Shown: positions 1 to 10,553 of the stretch, piece after piece
Numbering within the stretch: the stretch's first letter is position 1
Layout of the letters: every line of letters begins with the position of its first letter
NCBI GenBank assembly: GCA_963576475.1
Contig: OY754981.1
Location: 13,838,716 to 13,902,715 of the forward strand
Length of the DNA: 64,000 nucleotides
Source of the DNA: Molanna angustata
Taxonomy: Eukaryota; Arthropoda; Insecta; Trichoptera; Molannidae
Direction of reading: 5' to 3'
Notes under the pieces: generated by a model
What the model was told of the DNA's origin: nothing
Database searches by the model: none
The model's input: only the letters and a program-made list of their open reading frames with translations
Made by a program: the position numbers and the translations under genes

Positions 1-888
1 GAATTTGGGATTCTTTTTAGGTATAAATTTTTCTGATATTTCAATCGTTTTAATAAATTCATCGTAGCATTCTTGTAGGTTTTCTATTGAGGGGGGAGTA
101 AATGTTATATTGGGGTTGTTGGTGTAATGATTATATCCTGACCAATTAGCTTTTCCAAAATTACAAACATTTTTATCGAATTTGTTGTTTCTTTTGGATT
201 TTGAGTTTTCAATATGAGAGGTATATATGTATCTGTATGACGGTTGTGAATAATGCAAAATTATTGGAAGATGATCACTATTGAATGGGTCAGAAAGTAT
301 TTTCCAATTCAAGTATGGAGCAATATCGGGACTACATATTGTTAAATCTACTGCGCTGATTCGTTGATTTGGCACAGGGATACGTGTCGGTGATCCGTCG
401 TTAATAATGCAAAGATTCAACTCATTTAGCAGATCAACTATAATTCTACCTAATTTTGTGCATGATGATGAACCCCACATGTTATGGTGAGCATTAAAAT
501 CTCCCATAATTATAAAGGGATGTTTTATTCGAGAAATTATGGTTCTTAAAATATTTTTGGTGGGTTGGAAATTAGGAGAAATATAAATTGAGACAAAAGT
601 TGTACCGTCTATTTCCGCAGCAACAACTTGTGATGGACAATTTATTGGTTTTAAATTTATCTGGTTAAAGAAAAATGTGTCTTTTATTAATAACGCAGCT
701 CCACCTTTGCCATCATGTCTATTATCTTTTAGGCATTGGTAGCCGGGAATTTTGAATGTTTTTTCATCGCGGAGCCAGGTTTCAGATAGTGCCGCTATTT
801 GAACCTGGTTCTCGGATAGCAATTTTAAAATAGAGTCTTTATTAGGTATTGCACTTCTGCAGTTCCACTGGGCAATATTTAAGGCCAT
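1..888 (-). CDS. Non-LTR retrotransposon ORF2, N-terminal endonuclease part (runs off left edge)
   Basis: Starting from the ATG at 888 on the minus strand I read 296 codons without a stop to the window edge. The protein opens with MALNIAQWNCRSA, the start of APE-type endonucleases in I/Jockey-group elements. Further hallmarks follow in order: ETW at residues 36-38, GDFNAHH with the catalytic Asp near 130, and SDH at 204-206. The role known for this family is nicking the target DNA; the RT domain should follow outside the window. The frame starts 52 nt downstream of the ORF1 stop, the usual two-ORF layout. I see no frameshift or missing catalytic residue in this part. Clade assignment (I versus Jockey) is inference; the endonuclease identity is firm. 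Confidence 0.9.
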   Translation of the reverse strand, partial: MALNIAQWNCRSAIPNKDSILKLLSENQVQIAALSETWLRDEKTFKIPGYQCLKDNRHDGKGGAALLIKDTFFFNQINLKPINCPSQVVAAEIDGTTFVSIYISPNFQPTKNILRTIISRIKHPFIIMGDFNAHHNMWGSSSCTKLGRIIVDLLNELNLCIINDGSPTRIPVPNQRISAVDLTICSPDIAPYLNWKILSDPFNSDHLPIILHYSQPSYRYIYTSHIENSKSKRNNKFDKNVCNFGKANWSGYNHYTNNPNITFTPPSIENLQECYDEFIKTIEISEKFIPKKNPKF

Positions 889-940
889 TTTGTATGAAAG
901 ATTATACAGGGAATTATTGTGCGAGTTACAAGTTTAAGGT

Positions 941-2434
941 CTAATTTGTTTCTGTGATAGAGTTTGAATCGATATCTTCTTTATTTAGGTTGTTATTGAG
1001 TATATTGACAGTATTTTGTAAGGTGTTATTAATAAGTGCATCGTTGGACGGTACTGAGATATAGTGTTCTGTGGTAAGAAGTTCATGGATCATATTGTAT
1101 ATGCAATTTAGAATTATTTCTTTACGACTATAATTAATGTCTTCAGGTATTATTGTATCTGGGGTAGTTTCATTTGTTAACGGGAGAGCACATCCATTTT
1201 TAGGTACTGGATGGTTTCCATTTGGTGCAATTAATAATGAGTTGATTTGTTTTTTATCCAAGTAAGGGGGGGTATTACTATGTTTTTTAAGATTATTTTT
1301 GTTTGAAGGGGTGATTACCCTCCATTTTGGTGTGAAATTATTTTGTGTTTCAATTTTGTTTGAATTGTTGACAGCTTTCGTTTTTTCTGAGTATGATATT
1401 TTCACGGAGGGAAACATTCCAGCTGCTTCGATATACGATATACTTTGGTCAGCCATTACTTTCTTAATGTTCCTCTGTCTTGTCAATTCTGGGCAATTTA
1501 TATCGATAGCCTGGTGATTTCCCGAGCAATGAACACAAATAGTATTTTCTTGAGTTACATTACATGTGTTTCCAAGATGATGTAAAGTGCATTTAAAACA
1601 CCTAGGTGCTGCAGATTTGCAGTTAGTTTTAGTGTGTCCGTATCTTAAACATTGATGACATTGAATAGTAGGGAATATGTAAGTTTCTACTGGTAGACGA
1701 TTGTAAAAGAGGTAAAGGTGTGATGGGAGTTTTTGCCCTTCGATTGTGACCACAACAGTTTGAGATGGTTTCCATGTCGGGATTTCAATTTTACGGTCTC
1801 TGTAGTTAAGCCTTCGAATTTTTATTATTTTTCCGAATCCCGGAGGGACTTCCAAATTACTTAATATTTCCTCGTCAGAAAGAGATGTAGGTATATCTTT
1901 TACAACTCCAAGACGAGTTACGTGAAAGGAAGGTATAAATGGTAAGTAGTTGTTTTGTTCTAAAATTTTGTTATTAAGAAAAGTATTTGCTGCTAAATAA
2001 TTTTTGAATTCGATTGCAATTGTGCGTTTACCCAACGGCTTGATTTTTTTTATATTATCAATTTTATTTTTGTAGATAAACGAACCGAATGAGATAGCCT
2101 GTATTTGAAGACTTTCTCCCGCTACTTTCTTTTGTACATGTACAATAAATGGGGAAAGAGAGGATTCATTATACAGTAAAGAATTCTCTTGGTGTACTGA
2201 GGGGTTTATGTTTGGTTTGAATTTTTTGGATACTGAACTATCCAATAATGTATTATCATGATCTATCGGTGTGGACTGGGCCTTACGAGTTTGTTTTGAT
2301 GGCGTACATTCTAATACATTGTTATCTGTTGACTTGGCAACAACGTTACTAGGTAACATTTCGCTAGCACAGCGCATGAAGCGCCGGCAAATTGTTTGCT
2401 TACCTACCTCCACTAAGCAATTGTTTTGACACAC
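941..2434 (-). CDS. Non-LTR retrotransposon ORF1, Gag-like nucleic-acid-binding protein
   Basis: An intact 497-residue frame. The N-terminal third is low complexity. The middle resembles the RRM-like/pre-zinc region of Jockey and I ORF1 proteins (RTIAIEFKN, FHVTRLGVV, QTVVVTIEGQKLP). A cluster of Cys/His knuckles follows: CHQCLRYGHTKTNC, then CFKCTLHHLGNTC, then CVHCSGNHQAIDINC. The C-terminal tail is polar and Asn-rich. In this family ORF1 binds element RNA and packages it with the ORF2 protein. The first Met sits 54 nt inside a short leader. An intact ORF1 beside an open endonuclease suggests a relatively young copy. Product class is sure; the clade is less so. Confidence 0.88.
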   Translation of the reverse strand: MCQNNCLVEVGKQTICRRFMRCASEMLPSNVVAKSTDNNVLECTPSKQTRKAQSTPIDHDNTLLDSSVSKKFKPNINPSVHQENSLLYNESSLSPFIVHVQKKVAGESLQIQAISFGSFIYKNKIDNIKKIKPLGKRTIAIEFKNYLAANTFLNNKILEQNNYLPFIPSFHVTRLGVVKDIPTSLSDEEILSNLEVPPGFGKIIKIRRLNYRDRKIEIPTWKPSQTVVVTIEGQKLPSHLYLFYNRLPVETYIFPTIQCHQCLRYGHTKTNCKSAAPRCFKCTLHHLGNTCNVTQENTICVHCSGNHQAIDINCPELTRQRNIKKVMADQSISYIEAAGMFPSVKISYSEKTKAVNNSNKIETQNNFTPKWRVITPSNKNNLKKHSNTPPYLDKKQINSLLIAPNGNHPVPKNGCALPLTNETTPDTIIPEDINYSRKEIILNCIYNMIHELLTTEHYISVPSNDALINNTLQNTVNILNNNLNKEDIDSNSITETN

Positions 2435-2814
2435 TTACAAAAAAAAATAAAATAAATAAAAATGGAACGAACTCACCGGTTACGTGGGGACAATATTTTA
2501 ACTAAGATATGTTCACATAAGCATTTAAACAAAAATTAACACAAAATATAAGTTTTTGCACCACTTAAAACATCAAAAACACAAAAAATATGAGGAGCGA
2601 ACTACAAGCGTCGTGATTCATTCAGCGGCAATTCACGTCTCCATTAAAGAATTGACTACTGGATAAAGACGGTAGGCTAGGCACTATGTGGAGGTGATTT
2701 TCCGACCGTGACTTCGGACCTGGCACATGTCATATTTATATTCACATTTTTTTGTTTCTCTCAATACTATTCATATTATTTTTTTTCAATATTTTGTACA
2801 ATTGTAAAATGCAC

Positions 2815-3258
2815 CTTTTCATATAGAGAATCTTCGAAATAGCTTTATTATTAACTCACCAATACATAGATTGCACCGCCTTGGAAACCAATATAGTGCT
2901 GTTGATATATTTAATGTACACACTATAGATGGTTTCAAAAGGATGCTTAACGCATATTATAATTTTTGATTTTTACTTTGCTTTGTTTATTTTTGTTGTT
3001 TAAATTGAATATGTAATACTGTTTATTTTTTTTCTTCTTTTATGTCTTGTTTTTTTTTTATCATTACCTCTATTTTCTTTTATTATGTTGTTTTATATTG
3101 TTCTTCCTTTAACTACTTACGTTTTTTTTATTATGTACCTATATAATCGATGTATTTACACTTATTGTTGTTTTGTTGTGCCTACATTGTTCTATTTATC
3201 CTGTATTTTTTTGTAAATGCCCTATTAAGGGCGTATATATATAATAAATAAATAAATA
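2815..3258 (+). mobile_element. Non-LTR retrotransposon 3' end (RT C-terminus plus 3' UTR)
   Basis: The plus-strand translation around 2853-2973 reads NSPIHRLHRLGNQYSAVDIF, then a segment ending in a stop. This is the conserved extreme C-terminus of insect non-LTR RT proteins. A T-rich 3' UTR follows and ends in an (AAAT)n-type tail at 3242-3258. Only the last 50 or so codons remain, so this is a 5'-truncated dead copy. The minus-strand remnant at 50465-50650 belongs to a related family (NSPIPRLHRFGNE). Confidence 0.7.
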
Positions 3259-3620
3259 AATTGATTATTTTTGTGTATTTGTATCATTCATTTTACACAT
3301 ATTTTGTACAATTGATTATTTTTGTGTATTTGTATCATTCATTTTACACATATTTTGTACAATTGATTATTTTTGTGTATTTGTATCATTCATTTTACAC
3401 ATATTTTGTAAAATCGATTATTTTTGTGTATTTGTATCATTCATTTTACACATATTTTGTACAATTGATTATTTTTGTGTATTTGTATCATTCATTTTAC
3501 ACATATTTTGTACAATTGATTATTTTTGTGTATTTGTATCATTCATTTTACACATATTTTTGTGTATTTGTATCATTCATTTTACACATATTTTTGTATC
3601 ATTCATTTTACACATATTTT
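3259..3620 (+). repeat. 51-bp minisatellite
   Basis: About six full copies of a 51-bp unit (core TTTTGTGTATTTGTATCATT) lie head to tail, followed by shortened copies near 3560-3620. The array begins directly at the (AAAT)n tail of the preceding retrotransposon end. Because 51 is divisible by three, the array stays open as a repetitive pseudo-protein, which is not a gene. Confidence 0.92.
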
Positions 3621-4004
3621 TTTTTACTCTTCTTTACCCTTCTTTTATAACATGTGAAAATATGAAAATTACAGCTGAATAAAGATACTCAACTGTGTAA
3701 AATAACAGCCCCAGAACAGGCTTTTGCCTAGTGGGGCGTTATTAGTCAGTTTACATATGTTATATTTGTTTTGTGTATTAATAATAAAAGAAGAAATAAA
3801 CTGTACAGTTGCAGAGTCGTGATTTTCTTGAATAACAAACGGGAACGTGTGTGCCAATCTAAAATAATAAACTAGTATTATCGATTACCATTTACTAAAT
3901 ACAAAAAATATAGGCAAAATAATCATAAACTTTTGTTGCAGAAGAAGACATATTCTGCTTATCAACATGATCTTTCATATAAAAAAAACGTTTTGTCATG
4001 ATAG

Positions 4005-4070
4005 AATAATGTGGTGTTCGGTTCTCTCCGCCTGCCCCATAAGAGACATGGCATGATTGTATGTATGTAT
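4005..4070. repeat. SINE-like dispersed repeat fragment
   Basis: The stretch CTCTCCGCCTGCCCCATAAG followed by ATGGCATGATTGTATGTATG resembles segments at 5588-5645, 26085-26145 and 44920-44985. The shared pattern is a CACC-type start, a CCCCA core, a GGGAYATRCC-like block and a TGTATG tail. I take these as fragments of one short interspersed family. No tRNA promoter boxes are visible here. Confidence 0.4.
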
Positions 4071-4565
4071 GTAGTAATATTATATTTTATACGATTCGCC
4101 CATACAATATACCGAAAATCCTTCGCCAACTGATGAATTTCATGATTATTCATGATTCCCATCATCAAATCTCTTGCTATAATCCTTATATCGCTGATTT
4201 TGCAATTTTATTAGTTTATAATGATTTCGTCATGGATTACATCATCATAATAATCTTGAACAAATTGAAATGGAACCAATCGTATGGTACTCTCTTTAGA
4301 TAATCAATAGATAATAAGTCAAAGTCCCAAACTTGTTAAAAAGGGATTTTAATTTAATTTAATTTTGATTTTAATTGATCCACATAAAAACCATGTTCAA
4401 AATATTTTTTTGTGTTTCAACGTTGATTTGCTCGTTTAAAATTTAAAATATGTTAATGAAAAATAAATCCAATATTCAACAAGCTGGAGACTAAAAACTT
4501 GGTTGAAATGTCGCCTTGTGTTACAACGCTTATTTCTACAGGGGTCGCATACCATTAGACTAAAT

Positions 4566-4916
4566 ATTTATTCATAATGTGAATGTATATTCTTACTAAA
4601 TATTTTTTTCATAAGTTATATTCGTCCATTTCGAATAATGTGAATGTATGTATATTCTTACTGAATATTTATTCATAAGTAATATCGTCCATTTCGAAAA
4701 ATGTGAATGTATATTCTTACTGAATATTATTTCATAAGTTATATTCGTCCATACCGAATAATGTGAATGTATGTATATTCTTACTGAATATTTATTCATA
4801 AGTAATATCGTCCATTTCGAAAAATGTGAATGTATATTCTTACTGAATATTATTTCATAAGTTATATTCGTCCATATCGAATAATGTGAATGTATATTCT
4901 TACTAAAATAAAGAAA
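4566..4916 (-). repeat. Two-level tandem repeat, 123-bp dimer of ~60-bp subunits
   Basis: A subunit of about 60 bp (core AATGTGAATGTATATTCTTA) alternates between two variants, GTCCATTTCGAAAAATG and GTCCATAYCGAATAATG. The true period is a 123-bp dimer, with nearly three dimers present. The minus-strand open frame across it is a product of the period being divisible by three and is not supported as a gene. Confidence 0.88.
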
Positions 4917-5235
4917 CTCAAGCATTTTTTTAGAACCTTTGCTTTGATGTGACTTCTTTATAAAAAAAAACCCATCGCATAAAAAATATACCGAAACAGA
5001 TTCCAATTATTTTTATCAAGACAAATACTGATGTCATATTTTCCTATTTGGGTAGGTAGAGAGAATCGAACGCCACAAATAAATAAATGAGGTCACTTAG
5101 AATGTATATGTGATAAAGAATGATGTTTTCAATTGACTGAACATATTGAGATAGTGTCACATGAAATGAAAAAGAATAAATGGAATGAATATAACGAATG
5201 CAGTGAATAAAATTTATGAATGGAATGAATTACTG

Positions 5236-5366
5236 CATGATGGAATGGATGGAATGGATGGAATGGATGGAATGGATGGAATGGATGGAATGGATGGAAT
5301 GGATGGAATGGATGGAATGGATGGAATGGATGGAATGGATGGAATGGATGGAATGGATGGAATGGA
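5236..5366 (+). repeat. 9-bp microsatellite (GGAATGGAT)n
   Basis: About 14 perfect copies of GGAATGGAT, flanked by degenerate GAATGAATG sequence to about 5412. All open frames here are trivial translations of the repeat. Confidence 0.95.
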
Positions 5367-5411
5367 TTGAAAGGATAGAATGAATGAATGTAATAAATGA
5401 ATGGAATGAAT

Positions 5412-6722
5412 GGCGTAGAAAAAACTCACAAAGTAATTTAAATTTGGAACACCACAAGAGGTCGGAGTTTGCAAGAAAAGTTTGGCTCAACTACTTTTGT
5501 TTGGTTACATAAATGACACCCTGAAAGATTAAAACATGAGATGGTTGAACAATAGACTTTTATTTCGTATTTGAAGATCATAGATGTGGTGACGGTTCTC
5601 TCTGCCTAGCGCACTAGGGACATATCATGTGAGACGGGATGTATGATTTTTTTTTTAAATATTTTTTACAGGTTGTTGATTCCTGTTTAAACTTTTTGTC
5701 CTCTTCTGTCGGCGTTGGACACATCACAGATTAAACTTTATTTACGTCATTTAGTTAAGTAATTTATATTTTCAGACAAGAATATTAAAAATACTTTTCT
5801 CGTAAATAAAAACGTTTTCCTCTAGACGTCGTCGCCTCGGTTTGCCAGAAACAAACAACTTTTACCTCATTATCACAATAATGATATACGAATTAACCAA
5901 CAACTGTACGAGGTCTCATCTAAAAGTGTACCCAACCACATCTTATTTTTAATGACTGATAAATAGTGATTACAAAAATCATCTACGTGTAGTATTTTCT
6001 AGATCTATATCAGAAAAAACTCGAAAATTTACTTTAATCTGTCTAAATTAGGTACCTACTACTTGCCTATTCAGCGGCCCTTTGTAAGTTAGGTACATCT
6101 TATCTTTTTGGTCGGTCCAAAGTACAAGACTTATAATATTATATTAAATGAGCCAATTTATGCACTACTTAAAAATGTAAATTCTCACATGAATCCAATC
6201 CCATTGGTTTTTTTCTCTCAATGTCCTTCATGCAAATCATTTAATAATTCAAAGATGTTGTGTAAAAAATATATTAGACCCACTATTTACAATATTTCGA
6301 AGAACACCAGTATCGTTGGTGAAAGACACATTTTTTCAATAGTCACGAAAACCCGTTTATATATATGTATTCAAGTACCAAAACATTTAATATTTTATTA
6401 TAATAAATTGGTATCATTAGAAAAACGCAGGACTCTTAATTTAATTTATTCTTTATTTATTTGAGTTGATAAATGTTTATTTGGATTTTCCAAAGTTTGT
6501 CAGATTAGAACAACGAGGTTTTCTATTTAATTTTTTCACATTTCATACTGTAATATTCTGATCTTCCAGAGAATATTTTTCTTATGATGGTGGTTAAAAT
6601 TGTAGCCAATAAATAATTCTTGTTAAAAATCAATGAACTTACTTATTGCTACAGTTATTTGAGTGCAAATACAGTTTAGTTTGCATTTAATATTTCGATG
6701 TTTATAAAACAGGGTTTCAAAC
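5412..6722. other. No gene recognised
   Basis: AT-rich sequence. Near 5588-5645 there is a fragment of the short repeat also seen at 4005-4070. A 118-codon plus-strand frame at 6108-6464 has no recognisable motif or clear coding bias and is not called. Confidence 0.5.
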
Positions 6723-7125
6723 CAGCCCCCCTAGGCAACGTATCATTTAGCTCAAGAAAAGAAATAAATCAATGTATGGAAGTGATAGTTGACACGTTAC
6801 TGGCACACGAGTACCGAGGGGTGAGGACAAGCCCCCCCGACTCGGTCAGTTGCCCCAGGGGCTTGCCCCTTTTACCGATCCGAGCGGTGGCCCCACGTTT
6901 GAGGTTGGACTCTCGGGGGTAGTGGTTGAAATCGCGGATAGGAGGATATTTGTGTTGTCTGACGTTGCGGCTGCGTCGGGAATGAACAGGACCAAAGAGT
7001 CCTATAGCGTCCTCCGGCGTGGAAGTAGATCGCGAACTCCATCTGGCAACTGTCACTTTCATACATTGAGTTATCTATTCTTGTATCTTTTCTTGAGCTA
7101 AATGACACGTTGTCTAGGGGGGCAG
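6723..7125. mobile_element. CCCCCCTAG MITE, copy 1 (397 bp, 3-bp CAG target duplication)
   Basis: Termini CCCCCCTAGGCAACG on the left and the inverse, CTAGACAACGTGTCA read inward, on the right. Inverted arms of about 60 bp share TCATTTAGCTCAAGAAAAG and a CAATGTATG...AGTGAYAGTTG block. CAG flanks both ends (6723-6725 and 7123-7125). The core is unusually GC-rich for this window and encodes nothing I recognise. Two shorter relatives are at 12080 and 36418. The CWG duplication resembles that known for some PIF/Harbinger elements, hence the tentative superfamily. Confidence 0.8.
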
Positions 7126-7911
7126 AATGGAATTCTACATTTTTTAAGGTAGTAGAAATTGCTTACAATTAAAAGGCAAACAATACATATCATGATCAAA
7201 GAAACCATCTTCATCGACATCTATGAAACAACTCTGTAAGTTTTCTCAGACCACCTGATTGTACTAAATAATAATATACTTCTGTTTTTACTAGAAGATT
7301 CTAATAAATATATATACTTATCATTCTACCATTATTTTTATATCAAATAAGATATCAATATTTTACACAAACCAATAACACTCTGAATGCATTTGAGTAT
7401 AATTAGTGTGACAGCCTCAAGACCAAAAACTTTTTGATCAGCCCACGTGGATATGTTATTATTTCTGTATAGATATATAATATCTCATTTACACCAAAAA
7501 TAAGGGCGTGGTTTGCTTTGAGATTTTGAAAAGTTCTCTCAAAATAGCTTTTAACAAAATTTTGCATGAACAGAAGGCGACAAAAAAGTATTGGATGAAT
7601 TGTTTTAGCAAAGAATAAAATAGATGTGAAGTTAAAATACTTTCATAATTTTAATTGAATTGAGTAAATTACTACTTCGGGTATCATAAATATATTAAAC
7701 CAAGTTGACTACTCATGACGCGTTCTTAATACGTTTTTAGTTTACCTTAATCTTGAAAATGTATAAATCAGTACTCGATTATATTCCAATATTAATCCTT
7801 CTCTACATTTAATCATGAACAATTGTTATTGTCAACGTTAAGTATGGAATTGTCATTAATTGTTGTATAAATTGATATTATTATTCAAATAATATTTATC
7901 CTCAAAGATTG
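7126..7911. other. No gene recognised
   Basis: AT-rich sequence without a convincing reading frame, repeat unit or RNA gene. Confidence 0.5.
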
Positions 7912-8673
7912 TGTGGCAGACCACATTTCGAAACTTCTTTCGAGCGCGCGCCTAGCGACGGCAAGTATATTTGTTTGTCGCTAGGCCGATTTCATCGCCC
8001 GTGACGTCAAACTAGTGACAATACTCCTCAACTGGGTATGACACTTCAATGAAATAAGTCTAGAAAGTTCGAGGACATTGAACTTGCTACCCCCAGCGCA
8101 GCACTATTTAAGGGAGTTTACACCTGTACACATTGTCACTTCATTCCGTCACTTCGATTCGTCAATTCACGCCGCCGTTACGACCACGCGACCACTGGTC
8201 GCTTCTCGACCACTCGCCGACACTTCATCTCTCGACCATCGGTCAACTCTCGACCCCGCTAGCACGATGGTACTTCACCATGAGAATACTCGGACACTTC
8301 GACACACTCGCTAACTCGCTCGTTATATCTACCTACTCATCGTGAAAAAGATCCTTTGTAAGTTATTTTATCAATTGTAAATTTACCTTTAAGAAAACTG
8401 TTAATTGTGATCAATATACTCATTGTTAATTTGGACCTATTCTTTCTTCTTCCCTCTTAACCACTGTCCTTGTTAAATCACATCAAAATAATATCCACCT
8501 AATTGGGATATAGCAAACTCTCTTTATTGGTAACCCCTCCGGTTACCAACTATATTTATTAGTAACCCCTCTGGTTACTAAATACGCTTGATTGGTAACC
8601 CCATCTGGTTACTAGTCAGCTAAAATTGCTTAGGTCTGAAGCTGATCTAAATTTTACTAATTTTCTAGCCACA
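7912..8673 (+). mobile_element. Candidate solo LTR
   Basis: The block starts TGTGGC and ends GCCACA, the short inverted termini expected of an LTR. It is much richer in GC than its surroundings. A TATTTAAG box at 8106 could drive transcription, and GAAAGTTC at 8062 resembles a heat-shock-type element. The U5-like end holds three dyads (separate entry). I see no target duplication and no second copy in the window, so this could also be another kind of repeat. Confidence 0.4.
8530..8618 (+). repeat. Three tandem GTAACCCC...GGTTAC dyads
   Basis: Three copies, about 35-40 bp apart, of a perfect or near-perfect inverted repeat RGTAACCCC(N)CYGGTTACY. They lie near the right end of the candidate LTR. 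They could be protein-binding dyads or small RNA hairpins; function is unknown. Confidence 0.75.
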
Positions 8674-8833
8674 CCACTATAAAGAATATAAATATTGTTT
8701 ATGATACTATAAAAATAATATTTTATTTACTTATAAACATCCTGTACATCCAGCATCCAGCAGAAACGTCCGGCTAAAAGCTATAATTATACACCAACTT
8801 TATCATGCAAAATTGTTTGATAAACAAATCATT

Positions 8834-8862
8834 ATTTATTATAGAATGATTCTATAATAAAT
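8834..8862. repeat. Short perfect palindrome
   Basis: TTTATTATAGAAT, one central G, then its exact inverse. Arms of 13-14 bp. AT-rich, so it may be incidental. Confidence 0.6.
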
Positions 8863-9104
8863 TATAATACAAAATTCATTGTACATATCTTCAATTTCAG
8901 TAACTGAAAAACCACGTCATGCCCATACCAATAAATTGATAATTCTTTTTTCATTAAATTTTTCTTATATTTTATTTCATTAAGTGTTCAAATACTTTAT
9001 ATAAATTTTGTTTTAGATAATAAATTAACAGCGAAACCAAAAAAAATGTTTTACTGTGAAATAATTTGATGTACGTAGAATAAAACAATGTGGAGATGAA
9101 AAAC

Positions 9105-9185
9105 GCCGTGGCATGAATGGTGAACAGCCTGACTTCGGTGTCGGTGTTCTGGATTCGATTCTCAGCAGATAATAATTTTATTTAA
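9105..9185 (+). repeat. tRNA-like SINE fragment
   Basis: GGATTCGATTCTCAGCAG at about 9151 matches a Pol III B box and T-arm. An A-box-like TGGTGAACAGCCTGAC lies upstream, and an AT-rich tail follows. A comparable block is at 38365-38430. No cloverleaf with paired acceptor ends can be drawn, so this is a SINE-type remnant rather than a tRNA gene. Confidence 0.45.
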
Positions 9186-10295
9186 ATTCATTTTTTATTT
9201 AATTTACTTAATTTTTAATAATAAACATTAAAATATACACTAAATTGTATAAAAACTCGCCATTTGCACGTGGTTTAATGATGTGTCCAATATAATATAT
9301 ACATGCATATGTCGTTCTTCCTTTTAAAAATTAATGCACACCTGCGTATTTATGTTGGGTTTAACAACAAATCCCACAAAAATGTGTAAATGAGAGTGTA
9401 AATGAATGAATTGTGGTTTTTAATCCATCGACAATCTAAATAGAATTGTTACCTTATGGAAAGAATTTTCTAATAAATTCATGAACAAACATGTCGGATT
9501 TATTGCTATTAGACAATCTCTTTCAACCAACCGAAACAATACTTTAAAAATATACATTTTGAAATAGCATCGAGACATATTATGAATATATCAGTATGCT
9601 GACCATGGGGTAAAACTACAAATTGATTTGTTAGATAGACAATGTTGTAAAGCGACAGAGTGTATGCACAATGCACAATCTTCCTGGGTATTTGTTATTC
9701 CCGACCAGATACGAGTACACAAAACAAACATCTTGAATTATCAAATTCCCCGGTGCCAGAAACTCGTTCGTCTTTCTCTTATTCTGACAACGAGAAAGAC
9801 TTTCAAATCTAGGTGTTTATCTCCCAAAGTTTTCTTATAAGAAATGTAACATTTTTTAAAATAAAATACCACAATTTCGTCTATATGCGCTTTTTCATTT
9901 CCAAATAAATTTCAACACCTTCATTTTGGGTCAAGAACCCAACGATTTTTCTAAATAAATAAAAAATTAAATCAATTTTTTTTTCAGACCACCTCTTTCA
10001 TGTTTTTTCTGCTTATAGAAAACGTCTCACACTCTCCACTCTCCACATCACAAGAACAAATATCAAGAGATCATTCTGGAGATCAATGTGGTTTAGATCT
10101 ACTGCCCATCCTCCATTTTGATGGATAAGTGACCTAAGATATCCATAAGCATATAAGTCTTCATAATCATAGTTTTGTTTGGGGAATATGTGTAAAATTG
10201 AAAGACATAATATTAATTATATAAAAAAAATACCTATACACCTACATATAGACTCCTCTATTAAACATAGTGAATTATTTATAAACTTAAACGGT
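9186..10295. other. No gene recognised
   Basis: AT-rich sequence. A 70-codon plus-strand frame at 9628-9840 has no recognisable motif. No repeat structure noticed. Confidence 0.5.
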
Positions 10296-10553
10296 ATCAT
10301 GGGCCCACGTTAATAAGGGCCCGTGAAGCAAGTCCCAACCACCTTTCACCTGTACTCAAATACCTATACTAAAATTCCCATTAAAAAATTGTACTGAAAA
10401 TTTTACCTTACGAAAAACTTGCGGATCATGGGCCCACGTTAGTAAGGGCCCGTGACGCAAGTCCCAACCACCTTTCACCTGTACTCAAATACCTATACTA
10501 AAATTCCCATACAAAAATTGTACTGAAAATTTTACCTTACGAAAAACTTGCGG
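10296..10553 (+). repeat. 129-bp tandem duplication with GGGCCC dyad
   Basis: Two adjacent copies of a 129-bp unit (10296-10424 and 10425-10553) differ at only a few bases. Each contains GGGCCCACGTTARTAAGGGC, in which GGGCCC arms face each other around a short spacer. No coding potential. Confidence 0.92.

Larger units (their letters stand above)
1..2700 (-). mobile_element. I/Jockey-like non-LTR retrotransposon, 5' portion
   Basis: ORF1 and the start of ORF2 lie in the canonical order on the minus strand, so the element 5' end is on the right. The leader upstream of ORF1 extends right of 2434. Its end is not sharply defined; I place it near 2700 because by about 2815 an unrelated plus-strand RT remnant is present. 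The 3' part lies beyond the left edge. No target duplication can be checked. Confidence 0.8.

Noticed and set aside
3261..3650. 129-codon plus-strand open frame rich in Tyr, Phe and His
   Set aside because: It is a direct translation of a 51-bp minisatellite and has no independent coding evidence.
5185..5490. Overlapping open frames of Asp-Gly-Met or Ser-Ile-Pro repeats
   Set aside because: Translations of the 9-bp microsatellite on both strands.
6108..6464. 118-codon plus-strand frame
   Set aside because: Length is near chance for this composition and the protein shows no recognisable family.
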